64,000 nt of DNA from CAWVWF01 sp963933885 (lineage in GTDB: Bacteria; Bacteroidota; Bacteroidia; Flavobacteriales_C; GCA-002722245): contig CAWVWF010000002.1 of NCBI GenBank assembly GCA_963933885.1, positions 1 through 64,000 of the forward strand, given 5' to 3'. The translations under genes were made by a program, and so were the position numbers. The notes below the pieces were generated by a model. The model was not told where the DNA came from. It ran no database searches and worked only from the letters and a program-made list of their open reading frames with translations. Positions 53,311-62,144 of the stretch are shown in pieces. Each line of letters starts with the position of its first letter. The stretch's first letter is position 1.

Positions 53311-54168
53311 ATGATTAAGAAATTAATTTTATCAGTTGTATTATTATCAACTATCAATAGCTGGGGGCAAGAAGACGACTTGTTGGGTGAATTAGAAGCA
53401 GATGCCGCACCAGCTGAAGCTTTTGAATATCCAGCGTTTAAAGCTATGAAAATCGGAAATCTACAATCTACTAAGGTGTCTGCAGGAGGTGATATGTATA
53501 TGTATGTTTCTCATCGATTTGGAACGTTACAAGATGGTGTATCAACTTTTTTCGGTTTAGATAATGCAAATACAAAAATTCAATTATTGTATGGTATTGT
53601 AGATGGTTTTCAAGTAAGTCTAAGTAGAGAGTCTTTACGTAAAACTTATGCTGGAGCAGCAAAGATTAAAATTAAAGGACAGTCAGATGAGTTTCCTTTA
53701 GTTATAAGCGCATATACAACGATTAATTATAATTCCGCTGTCAGTAAAACACAATACCCTAATATCTCGGATATTGATAGGTTAAGCTACTCAACACAAT
53801 TGTTGTTAGCAAGAAGGTTTTCAGATAGATTATCATTGGAACTTGCTCCTACTCATGTTAGACAGAATATCGTTTTTGAAACAGGACAAGACCATGATAT
53901 ATTTGCATTGGGAGCAGGAGGACGTTTCAAGTTGAACAAGCGAATTAGTTTAAATGCTGATTACATTTATAATTTCAATAGAGTTGAGAATTCGATTTAT
54001 AAAAATCCATTAACGATAGGAATGGATATCGAGACTGGAGGACATGTTTTTCAGTTGTTGTTTTCTAATGCACAATCTACAAATGAACCTTCTTTTATAA
54101 GTAATGGTGAAGGAGATTGGACAGAGGGAGATATTTTCTTTGGATTTAATATAGTAAGAGTTTTTTAA
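53311..54168 (+). CDS. DUF5777 family beta-barrel protein
   Basis: A 285-residue exported protein with a signal peptide (LILSVVLLSTINSWGQ), an acidic linker (EDDLLGELEADAAPAEAFEY), and then a run of amphipathic strands typical of outer-membrane barrels (SAGGDMYMYVSHRFG, TKIQLLYGIVDGFQVSLSRE, RLSLELAPTHVRQNIVF), ending in an aromatic strand (GDIFFGFNIVRVF). This matches the DUF5777 family. It is probably in the outer membrane. Its place at the end of the cytochrome-YceI-OB row suggests a joint task in electron or ligand transfer across the envelope; no function is established. Confidence 0.82.
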   Translation: MIKKLILSVVLLSTINSWGQEDDLLGELEADAAPAEAFEYPAFKAMKIGNLQSTKVSAGGDMYMYVSHRFGTLQDGVSTFFGLDNANTKIQLLYGIVDGFQVSLSRESLRKTYAGAAKIKIKGQSDEFPLVISAYTTINYNSAVSKTQYPNISDIDRLSYSTQLLLARRFSDRLSLELAPTHVRQNIVFETGQDHDIFALGAGGRFKLNKRISLNADYIYNFNRVENSIYKNPLTIGMDIETGGHVFQLLFSNAQSTNEPSFISNGEGDWTEGDIFFGFNIVRVF

Positions 54169-54177
54169 GAGATACCA

Positions 54178-55674
54178 TTAAGTTTTTTGTTGGATGAGTT
54201 TCATGAAATTTTCATCTGTTGTTCTAGCTATAAACCACTCTTTATATAAGTAATACTCATTTTGAGTGTGTTCCGATTTATCGATTTCTAATTGATTTTC
54301 AATTTTCATGATTAACTGCTTTTCTTCAGTAATAGAGAAGCTTTCCTGTTTAGCTGTTTTAGAAAAATGATTGATTACTAGCGTAGCTATTTTTGAAACC
54401 TCAATTTTATGATTTTGCTTAAACTATCTAATATTATCAACTCCAAACGCCAACTATTTCCAATTGCTCTTCTGATACTCAAATTGTAATTGCATTATTT
54501 GTATTGCAAATAACCATTCAAATTCTTTTGACTTTTGACAATAGACGGTGAACGACTCCAGAAATTTATTGAATAATTTCTCTTGATTATCAAAGAAGAA
54601 ACAGATCAAAAAGAAATAGTTAATTTGTCCACGCGTATTGAAAGGAAGCTTCTCTTTTTCTTTTACAAACCAAGGTGAAATTTGATCGATAATGAATTTA
54701 GCACCTTCATCAAATTTTTTGTTCCTCATCATTTCTGCTAAAGAATTGGAATAGAAAGTAAGCCATTTTTTTGCCGTCACGGGAGAGTTTTTATATCGAT
54801 TATTAAGGTTTAGATTTATTTCCATATCCTTTAGATTTTCAATACAGTCTTCTTTTAGTTCTAAATGAGAAGAGAATAAGTAGTTGTTACTTAGTGTTTT
54901 ATATAATGATTGAGGGTTCAGGTCTTGAAATGTTTTATTGTTTACAATTAAGTCTTTAGATTGTTTGATATATTGATAGGCTTCAAGGTAATTTCCTTCT
55001 TGTCTGTATGATAATGCATTGATTGTATTTCTTAATAATTGTAAATCGATATTATTATTTACTATTTCAGGGTCTACAGATAATGAATGTTTATTATCTG
55101 TTTCTGTTTTTAGCCCTTGTTCTGTTTTAACCTTTAGAATTGATACATGATTAATCATTTCACACCAAGTTTTTAACTGAAGAACTATTGTATTTATCTT
55201 CTCAGATAATTCAATATTTGTTTCATATTCATTTTTCTCTTGGTTGATTTGATACTTCAGCTTTTGATTAATAAGTTGAATTTCAAGATTGTTTGTTTCA
55301 TCAATTACTTTTTTCAAAAGTTTCAATCTTTTCAGAGCTTCCTTCTTTAGCCCTTTGTGATATAAGAGATGAAAATCAATAATTCGATTATGAATTTGTA
55401 TTCTTAGATCTCCTTCAGCATGATAATTCCGTAGTGATTTAAGAATAAGGTTGTATAAGTAGTTTTTATTCCTTGAGAGGTTCTTTGAAGTAGATCTAGG
55501 TAATAATTTGAACAGTTCTTTTTCAGAGTATGTTTTCATTTTTAAAAGGATATTAAAAATGATTAGATATTGATTTTGGTCTGTTGAATTGATTTCCCTT
55601 TTGAAGTATACTAATTCATTCTTTTCCATTGAATGAATCAGTTTAAATAGTGAGTTATTGGGTTGGTTACTCAT
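54178..55674 (-). pseudogene. Helical-repeat (TPR-like) protein, copy B, interrupted by two in-frame TAG codons
   Basis: Residues 1-406 (54457-55674) are intact up to a TAG at 54454-54456. Reading on in the same frame gives nine codons, a second TAG (54424-54426), and then 81 more sense codons to a TAA at 54178. The total of about 498 positions matches the 485 residues of copy A. The part after the stops keeps copy A's C-terminal pattern: a hydrophobic helix, a charged helix and an aromatic Y-x(2)-W (NEYYLYKEWF). Shared landmarks at the front are SMEKNELVYFK and RIQIHN. So the gene seems to have lost its last fifth by two nonsense mutations. A shortened protein may still be made. It is divergent from the disrupted GEVED gene. 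Confidence 0.72.
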
Positions 55675-55844
55675 AAATATCCCTTTAATTTTACGCTTAT
55701 AAATGTATAAACCTGGTGTTTAATACCTTTTAATAATACGGTTTTTCGACTTAATAATTACGTCTTCAAATTTGTAGTTAAATTTCCAATTAGTAACAAT
55801 TACGGTTTCTGTAGTTTTAAGGGATGTACCTTAAACCTTAACAT

Positions 55845-56605
55845 ATGAAAAAGTTTACACATTAATTTTAGGAATGATTGCTTTACATTTTAACGTAGAT
55901 GCTCAATGTCTTCCAGTATTTGCTCCTAACACATTCTATTGTTTTATTGATGGAGTGAAAATAGGAGATATCGACAACCAAAACTTAGGAAAAGATCCTT
56001 TTCTATCTTATGCTGATTTCAGTAACCTGACTACTGATTTAGTATTAGGAAGTACACAAACTATTGAAATTGGAATAGGTTCTTTTCATGAGGTTGCTGT
56101 TTACATTGATTATAATCAAGATAATATTTATGATGCTTCAGAAAGAGTTGTTTTTCATCCTACAAGTTGGGCAGATTGGGATTCGAAATTAAATTTTCAA
56201 TTTACAGTTCCATCATCTGCTTTAACTGGCAGTACTAATATGAGAGTAATTGTTGTAGAAGATGGATTCCCAATTGAACCATGTTATTTCGAAGATTAAT
56301 TTTCAGCTGGGGAGTCAGAAGATTATTCAGTGAATATCACAGGTGCTGCAACTGGAGTTTTAACTACTCAGTCTTTACCTGTTTCAGTTTATTATGACTA
56401 TTCATCTAAAATGTTACAAATTACTGGAGATGATATTACTTCTGGGCAATTAACTATTTATAGCTTAACTGGGAAGGTTATTCTTCAGGAGAAAAACTTA
56501 ATGACAAATCAGCAAATTTCAATGTCGTTAATGAATTCAGGAATTTATATTGTCAAGATTGAAAAAGGAGGTTTAGTATCCTCTCAAAAAGTAGTAGTTA
56601 AATAA
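55845..56605 (+). pseudogene. GEVED-domain T9SS-sorted protein, disrupted by frameshift and stop
   Basis: The intact form would be about 254 residues. The first ATG (55845) opens MKKFT and then stops. Adding one A to the A-run right after the ATG restores a perfect signal peptide (MKKVYTLILGMIALHFNVDA). The body is a GEVED domain: VAVYIDYNQDNIYDASERV, then FTVPSSALTGSTNMRVIVVE. A TAA at 56297-56299 interrupts it just before the hallmark AGESEDYSVNI, which continues in the same frame. It ends in a type A T9SS sorting domain (LTIYSLTGKVILQE, NSGIYIVKIEKGG). So there are two independent lesions. A short internal start at 55874 exists, but without a proper signal peptide. Confidence 0.75.
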
Positions 56606-56672
56606 TACTGTGCCTTAACTGACAGTTAGACCTTTGCATACCCTTGCAAAATCTAGTTTTGATTACCCTTTA

Positions 56673-56702
56673 AAACCTCCCCTGCCTAGGGAGGTTTTTT
56701 TA
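56673..56702 (+). terminator. Intrinsic terminator after the disrupted GEVED gene
   Basis: AAACCTCCC (56673-56681) pairs with GGGAGGTTT (56689-56697) around a 7-nt loop, followed by a T-run. Nothing else is seen in the gap 56606-56769. Confidence 0.85.
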
Positions 56703-56769
56703 ATATATTAACTGGAATTTTTCATTTCTGAAATAGGCTCATCAATTTTTCATTGAAATGAAAATACGG

Positions 56770-57975
56770 TTATATTTTTTCACTAACTGTATTACAGATG
56801 TATTCACCTATACTAAGACATGCTGTAGCAGCAGGTGAAGGAGCATTTAAAACATGAAAATGATTTCCTTTTTCTTCGATTTTGAAATCATAAACCAATC
56901 CACCATTCGCATCAAGAGCTTGAGCTCTTACACCAGCCCTAGCAGGTTTAATGTCTTCCATTGTTAAAGATGGAATCATTTTTTGAAGTGTTTGAAGGAA
57001 TAATTTTTTAGAGTATGCACGTTTATATTCAAGTAATCCCTTTTTCCAATGCTTACCAAATAGCCTCCATAAACCAACGTAGCTTAATGCATCCATTGAG
57101 TCTTTTAGATTGAAGTCAGAACGTTTATATCCTTCCCTTTTAAAAGAGAAAACAGCGTTAGGACCACACTCAACACCACCTACTACCATTCTAGTAAAAT
57201 GGACTCCTAAAAACGGGAATTCTGGATCTGGTACTGGGTATATTAAGTGTTTAACTTTGTGTATTCCTTTTTCAGTTAAATCATAATAATCACCTCTAAA
57301 AGGAACAATTTTAAGATCTAATTTTATTTTGTCTTTTTTTGCTAATCTATCTGCATGAAGACCACCACAAAAAACTACAAATTTGGAAGAGAACTTTGTT
57401 TGATTGGCAGTAATAATACTTTTACCGTCTATTGTCTCAACCTTTGTTACTTCGTGCTTTGTTAAAATTTTTGATTTAGGATTAATCAAAAGTAATTGCT
57501 CAGCCATTACTTCTGTCATTTTACGATAATCAATAATCCCGGTAGTAGGAACCCAAATTCCTTTAACACCAACTACAAAAGGTTCTCTTTCTTTAATTTG
57601 CTCACCACTAATTAATTCGATGCCTTCACAACCGTTAGCCTGTCCGTTAGCAAAGATCTTTTCTAAAATTGGTATTTCACGCTCTTCTGTAGCAACAACA
57701 ACTTTCCCGCATATATCATGAGGGACATTGTATTTCTTTGCAAACTCTATCAAGTCACGTTTTCCCTTCATGCATAATTCGGCCTTTTTACTGCCTGGCT
57801 TATAATACAATCCGCTATGAATAACTCCAGAGTTATTACCTGTTTGATGATCAGCTAAAATATCATCTTTTTCAAAAATTACAATTAATTTTTCAGGGTA
57901 CTTTTTTTGAAGCTGATAAGCTGTAGCTATTCCTAATATTCCTCCTCCAACAATTGCAAAATCGTAATTATTCAT
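56770..57975 (-). CDS. lhgO: L-2-hydroxyglutarate oxidase
   Basis: A 401-residue FAD enzyme of the DAO family. The dinucleotide-binding motif is FAIVGGGILGIATAYQLQ (6-23), followed by HQTGNNSGVIHSGLYYKPGS near 43-62, typical of LhgO/L2HGDH, and the C-terminal ARAGVRAQALDANGGLVYDF near 345. It oxidises L-2-hydroxyglutarate to 2-oxoglutarate, a repair or lysine-breakdown step, passing electrons to the quinone pool. The link with a glutaryl-CoA dehydrogenase-like gene at the start of the window is suggestive but distant. It overlaps the upstream transporter gene by eight bases. Confidence 0.92.
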   Translation of the reverse strand: MNNYDFAIVGGGILGIATAYQLQKKYPEKLIVIFEKDDILADHQTGNNSGVIHSGLYYKPGSKKAELCMKGKRDLIEFAKKYNVPHDICGKVVVATEEREIPILEKIFANGQANGCEGIELISGEQIKEREPFVVGVKGIWVPTTGIIDYRKMTEVMAEQLLLINPKSKILTKHEVTKVETIDGKSIITANQTKFSSKFVVFCGGLHADRLAKKDKIKLDLKIVPFRGDYYDLTEKGIHKVKHLIYPVPDPEFPFLGVHFTRMVVGGVECGPNAVFSFKREGYKRSDFNLKDSMDALSYVGLWRLFGKHWKKGLLEYKRAYSKKLFLQTLQKMIPSLTMEDIKPARAGVRAQALDANGGLVYDFKIEEKGNHFHVLNAPSPAATACLSIGEYICNTVSEKI

Positions 57976-59290
57976 ATTTGATAGGTTCTAACGAAGCTTG
58001 GTTTCTTAATTTGAATAGTAAAATTAATCCAAAAAAGAAGAAAACTCCTAAACCTAGAACTGCATATCTAACATCTTCAATAATTAATAAAAGTGAACCA
58101 TAGGAGAAAGTACCAATAGTGATTGCTACCTTTTCCAGGATATCATAAAAACTAAAGAACGAAGCATGGTCATCAGTTTTTGGCAGTAGTTTAGAATAAG
58201 TTGATCTACATAAGCTTTGAACTCCCCCCATGGCAAATCCCATGAAAGCTGCTAAGCAATATAGCATTGGTTTTGAAGAGATAATAAAAGCTGCAAAACA
58301 TATTATCAAGTATACAAAGGTTGCTGAAGAGAGCGCGATGATGTTTCCTTTTTTATCTGATAATTTAGAGAATAACATTGATCCAGCAATTCCTAAAAAC
58401 TGCATGATAAGAACTATAATTATTAATTCAGAAGTAGCCATTGCTGGTTTTCCTTGTGCAATTAATTCAGCAGCACCATCAAATGTTTGAGCTATACGAA
58501 CTGCGAATGGGTTGGCAATTATAATGATGGTTTGAACACCTAGAGCAATCATGAAAAAAGCAATTAGAAACTGCTTCAGCGCCTTATCTTGAAAGATTTG
58601 TTTACCAACAATTATAAGTTCTTTAAAGCCTGCCAATAACAATATTTTAGTAGTCAATTCATCACCTTTTGCTGAACCTTTGGGTAATACATTAAATGTC
58701 CATCTAGCCCATCCAAACCACCAAAGTCCAACAAGAACAAAATAGTACCTAATAAAACTCTTATCTAATACTTCAATTAGAATAAGGATAAGAATTAATA
58801 ATAAGGAACTTCCAAAATAACCAAAAGCGAAACCTTTAGCACTAATTTTATCTTGAAATTTCGGAGGAACTATTTCTGGTAAGAAAGCATTATAAAAAAC
58901 TAAACTTCCACTAAATCCTATACTTGCCATTATTGCTAAAAACAATCCCAGTTCTAATCTGTCGGCAGTGAAAAACATTAACAAACTACAAGAAATAGCT
59001 CCTAACGTAGAGAAAAACTGCATGAATTTTTTCTTGTAACCACCGTAGTCTGCGATTCCAGAAAGAACGGGAGTTAAGAATGCTAATATTAAATAAGAAA
59101 AAGACATTGCCAGCGTCAATAAAGACTCGCTGTGTTCAAAGTGAATTCCTAGGAAATCAACACCATTTTTGTAATTTCCCATGAAAACTGCTGGGAAAAT
59201 TGTGGAAACGATTACAAGATTGTAAGCTGAATTAGCCCAATCAAACATGATCCAACCTTTAATCTGTTTTTTCCTTGAAATAGTTGTCAT
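57968..59290 (-). CDS. MFS transporter, UMF1 (Atg22-like) family
   Basis: A 440-residue membrane protein with about 12 helices. The start IKGWIMFDWANSAYNLVIVS (about 10-29) is the signature of the UMF1/Atg22-like branch of the major facilitator superfamily. FLTPVLSGIADYGGYKKKFM near 74-93 is the MFS loop 2-3 motif. The substrate is unknown; yeast Atg22 exports amino acids from the vacuole. I start at the ATG at 59290; a TTG three codons earlier overlaps the promoter. TACATTTG lies six bases before this ATG, so the transcript has little or no leader. It forms an operon with lhgO. Confidence 0.87.
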   Translation of the reverse strand: MTTISRKKQIKGWIMFDWANSAYNLVIVSTIFPAVFMGNYKNGVDFLGIHFEHSESLLTLAMSFSYLILAFLTPVLSGIADYGGYKKKFMQFFSTLGAISCSLLMFFTADRLELGLFLAIMASIGFSGSLVFYNAFLPEIVPPKFQDKISAKGFAFGYFGSSLLLILILILIEVLDKSFIRYYFVLVGLWWFGWARWTFNVLPKGSAKGDELTTKILLLAGFKELIIVGKQIFQDKALKQFLIAFFMIALGVQTIIIIANPFAVRIAQTFDGAAELIAQGKPAMATSELIIIVLIMQFLGIAGSMLFSKLSDKKGNIIALSSATFVYLIICFAAFIISSKPMLYCLAAFMGFAMGGVQSLCRSTYSKLLPKTDDHASFFSFYDILEKVAITIGTFSYGSLLLIIEDVRYAVLGLGVFFFFGLILLFKLRNQASLEPIKYE

Positions 59291-59296
59291 ATCGAT

Positions 59297-59304
59297 CAAA
59301 TGTA
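59297..59304 (-). promoter_or_regulatory. -7 promoter element of the UMF1 gene (TACATTTG)
   Basis: A perfect TAnnTTTG on the minus strand ends six bases before the ATG at 59290, predicting a leaderless or nearly leaderless transcript. Confidence 0.6.
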
Positions 59305-59349
59305 AACATTATAATGATATTTCTAACCTAGATGAAAAGAAAGAAATTC

Positions 59350-61026
59350 CTATTTCAAATAAACCTCTGAAAGATCTAAATAGAGTAATTTATTAAGTGG
59401 AAAACCTTCTACATTACTATCTACTAATCTATTCACTTCTTCGTACCAGAGTACTATAATTGGTGCTTCCTCCATTAATAATCTTTCAGCTGAAGCAAAA
59501 CTTCTATTGGCATTTTCGGAATCTACAGATCTTCTTCCTCTATCCATCATTTTATCAAATGATCTATTTTTAAACCTTGTAGTGTTGGGGTATGACGGAA
59601 TGTCCAAATTGGTTGGAATACCTTTACTGTAAAACATATTTAAGAAACCTTCTGGACTTTCATATTCGGAAACGACATATGAAATAGCTAGTTCACTTCT
59701 AGCATATCTGGTTTTTTCTAACTTATACCTTTCAGGAACTATATTGATTTTTAATTGAACCCCTAAATGCTGGTCTAATTGGAGTTGTAATTCATTTGAT
59801 ATTCCTTGTGCTTTAAAATCATTTTCGCCGATTTCAATTTCTAACGATGGAATTTCATCAAAGTTAGCTTTGTTTAAATATGCCTTAGCTGAATCTAAAT
59901 TGTAGCTATATCCATTTATTCTTCCCGTTCTATATTCTAAAATACTTGGATGAGTGATCCCTATATTTCCTATTTTCCCTCTTGTTTCACCAAAAGCAAT
60001 ATGGGTTAAAATTGATTTGTCTATTGCATAATTTAATGCCTTTCTAAAATTCTTGTTTTTTAATTTAGGTGAATTTAAATTACACTCAATAAAGCAGGTT
60101 GATAAGAAGGTTGAATTTTGCAACTTTATTTTTTTATCAAATAAGTCTTTGTGATCTTTTAGAACTCTTTTTACAGCTTTAACTGAAAGGTTTAAGGCCG
60201 TTGAAAGTTCTCCTTTTGCAACTGCATTCATTTGCTGCTTAATTCCTAATTCAAAAACAATTTTAATTGAATCAAGAAAAGGTAATTGGTTTCCAAACTT
60301 GTCTGAACGATGGTAATTTTTATTTTTAACTAAAATATATTGATCATTATAAGAGTCAAATGGTTGAGGAATAAATGGCCCTGTTCCTACTTTGTTTTTA
60401 AGACCATATTTCATTACTGCTTCCTTAGCTATTATTCCGAAATTTACGCTAGCTATTTTTTTTAGAAATGAGGAATTTGGTTTGTTTAATTTTATTTCAA
60501 GTTGATAATCGTTTATTCTTTTTATACCGCTAATATTAGAACCTTCTCCATTAAAGTAAGAATCAGCTCCGGTTACCACGCCTTTTAAAGCGTTGTAGTA
60601 AGAAGAATTAATTAGTTGATTAGTACAGAGTTGTTTGAATGTAAAAATAATATCGTCGGAAATCACCTCTCTACCAACTCCGTTTTCAAAACATGGGTCA
60701 TCGTGAAAGAAAACGCCTTTTTTTATGTTAAAAGTATACGTGAAATTATCAGGATTGAAGGATATCTTTTCAGCTATACAAGGCATAACTTCAAGATTTT
60801 CCGCATCTAATTTTACTAATCCTTCAAAAACTTGAGACGCAATTCTTTTTGCACTTGGATTAGAAATTAATGGAGGATGAATTATATTAATTCTATTGTT
60901 TTCGCAGTATTTAAATACACCACCGTAATTTTTTACAATCTCTTTTGAGTTTTCACTTGAGCCACAGCCTGACAATAATGTCATTAGTAATATAACACTT
61001 CCCAAAAATCTCCTTTTCACAAACAT
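59350..61026 (-). CDS. ABC transporter substrate-binding lipoprotein, family 5 (peptide/nickel type)
   Basis: A 558-residue protein with a lipoprotein signal peptide (SVILLMTLLSGC, Cys about 21). The rest has the family 5 solute-binding layout: IASQVFEGLVKLDAENLEVM near 62, YTFNIKKGVFFHDD near 98, DDIIFTFKQL, then KNFRKALNYAIDKSIL near 322-337 and a C-terminal lobe. These proteins usually bind peptides, nickel or heme for an ABC importer. No permease or ATPase gene is adjacent, so this may be an orphan receptor or a subunit for a distant transporter. The exact start (ATG 61026 or GTG 61020) is unsure; both give the same signal peptide. Confidence 0.88.
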   Translation of the reverse strand: MFVKRRFLGSVILLMTLLSGCGSSENSKEIVKNYGGVFKYCENNRINIIHPPLISNPSAKRIASQVFEGLVKLDAENLEVMPCIAEKISFNPDNFTYTFNIKKGVFFHDDPCFENGVGREVISDDIIFTFKQLCTNQLINSSYYNALKGVVTGADSYFNGEGSNISGIKRINDYQLEIKLNKPNSSFLKKIASVNFGIIAKEAVMKYGLKNKVGTGPFIPQPFDSYNDQYILVKNKNYHRSDKFGNQLPFLDSIKIVFELGIKQQMNAVAKGELSTALNLSVKAVKRVLKDHKDLFDKKIKLQNSTFLSTCFIECNLNSPKLKNKNFRKALNYAIDKSILTHIAFGETRGKIGNIGITHPSILEYRTGRINGYSYNLDSAKAYLNKANFDEIPSLEIEIGENDFKAQGISNELQLQLDQHLGVQLKINIVPERYKLEKTRYARSELAISYVVSEYESPEGFLNMFYSKGIPTNLDIPSYPNTTRFKNRSFDKMMDRGRRSVDSENANRSFASAERLLMEEAPIIVLWYEEVNRLVDSNVEGFPLNKLLYLDLSEVYLK

Positions 61027-61244
61027 CCGAAACTATAAATTAATGACCCAAAATTATGGTTTCAGAACGATTAAAACAAGCGCTTAAACGTTTCATTTTA
61101 AAAATAGTTACAGTTTGTGGCATTCTATTTGAATTATTATTTGCAAGGAAATTGCTCGATATTTTGATATTCCTGCGTTTTTATGTTATTATTGTAAACT
61201 TTCCGTAAATGGAAGAAGAGTTTGACTCAGAATATTTTTAGGAT
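61027..61244. other. Divergent intergenic region
   Basis: 218 bp between the binding-protein gene (minus) and the secreted-protein gene (plus). Apart from the promoter-like TATTTTTA at its right end I see no gene, repeat or strong hairpin. Confidence 0.4.
61233..61240 (+). promoter_or_regulatory. Promoter-like element TATTTTTA four bases before the gene at 61245
   Basis: TATTTTTA fits TAnnTTTG except for the last base and ends exactly four bases before the ATG, predicting a leaderless transcript. Confidence 0.5.
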
Positions 61245-62066
61245 ATGAAGAAATCATTAGGATTAGTAGTATTGGGAATTGCATTCATTTCAAGTGCGTT
61301 TGCGCAACAAGAAATGGTATTGGAAGGAACTTATCAAGGTAGAAACTTATATGTTCAAAATCCTTTTGCCAGTTCAGGTGTTGGTTTTTGTATCGTTGGT
61401 GTTGAAGTTAATGGACAAACATCAATTGATGAAATTAACTCAAGTGCATTCGAAATTGACTTTTCAAGTTACCAATTAAAAAGAGGAGAAGCAGTTCAAA
61501 TTAAAATCGAATATAAATCTGATTGTTTTCCAAGGGTTGTAAATCCAGAGGTTTTAAGGCCAACTAGTTCTTTTGTTGTTACTAAGATGAATGTTACTTC
61601 TTCTGGAGTGATTTCATTTACTACTACAGGTGAATCTGGATCTTTACCATTTGTAATCGAACAATTTAGATGGAACAAGTGGGTTAAGGTTGGAGAAGTT
61701 AAAGGGAAAGGTACAAATGGTACTAACGCTTATACTTTTAAAGCAAAACCACATTCAGGTAAAAATAAGTTTAGAATTAAGCAAGTTGATTTTTCAAGAA
61801 GACCAAGATATTCAAGAGAAATTAGATTAACTAAGTCGTCAACTGAAGTTGTTGTTATTTCTAATTCAGACAAGCAGAAAGTGAACTCTGCATTATTATT
61901 TGCTACTGTGAGTGGTGCTGAAGTTGCTACAATGTATGAGATCTTTAACGGTTTTGGAAGCCTTGTTAAGAAAGGATACGGTAAAAAGGTAGATCTAACA
62001 GGTTTAGATAAAGGAGTATACTACGTAAATTATGATGCTAAAAGTGAGAACTTTAGAAAGATTTAA
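61245..62066 (+). CDS. Exported protein of unknown function with T9SS-like C-terminus
   Basis: A 273-residue protein. Residues 1-20 are a signal peptide (LGLVVLGIAFISSAFAQ). The mature N-terminus has EMVLEGTYQGRNLYVQNPF and a GFCIVGVEVNG strand, forming a beta-sandwich. A second domain (about 115-195) has ISFTTTGESGSLPFVIEQFR and NKFRIKQVDFSR, like a fibronectin-type fold. The last 60 residues (VATMYEIFNGFGSLVKKG, DLTGLDKGVYYVNY, FRKI) resemble a type A T9SS sorting domain but lack the usual NP motif and final basic strand. It is probably a cell-surface or periplasmic structural protein. A perfect bidirectional terminator follows. Confidence 0.75.
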   Translation: MKKSLGLVVLGIAFISSAFAQQEMVLEGTYQGRNLYVQNPFASSGVGFCIVGVEVNGQTSIDEINSSAFEIDFSSYQLKRGEAVQIKIEYKSDCFPRVVNPEVLRPTSSFVVTKMNVTSSGVISFTTTGESGSLPFVIEQFRWNKWVKVGEVKGKGTNGTNAYTFKAKPHSGKNKFRIKQVDFSRRPRYSREIRLTKSSTEVVVISNSDKQKVNSALLFATVSGAEVATMYEIFNGFGSLVKKGYGKKVDLTGLDKGVYYVNYDAKSENFRKI

Positions 62067-62080
62067 TAAGGTCATATTAA

Positions 62081-62129
62081 ACTCATAAAAAAAGCCATTT
62101 CGTTATTCGAAATGGCTTTTTTTATGAGT
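62081..62129. terminator. Perfect bidirectional terminator between convergent genes
   Basis: A 22-nt arm (62081-62102) and its exact complement (62108-62129) enclose a TTATT loop. Each arm holds AAGCCATTTCG flanked by an A- or T-run, so it works for both the secreted-protein gene and rnhA. Confidence 0.92.
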
Positions 62130-62144
62130 AATACTTTGATAGAA

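Noticed and set aside
54178..54456. The reading frame after copy B's stops as an independent small gene
   Set aside because: It has no start codon near its beginning, stays in the exact frame of copy B, and its pattern matches the end of copy A, so a decayed 3' end fits better.
54424..54456. Recoding of TAG as an amino acid (for example pyrrolysine)
   Set aside because: I do not see TAG inside other conserved genes here, genes such as the acyl-CoA dehydrogenase end at TAG normally, and nothing for recoding is visible.
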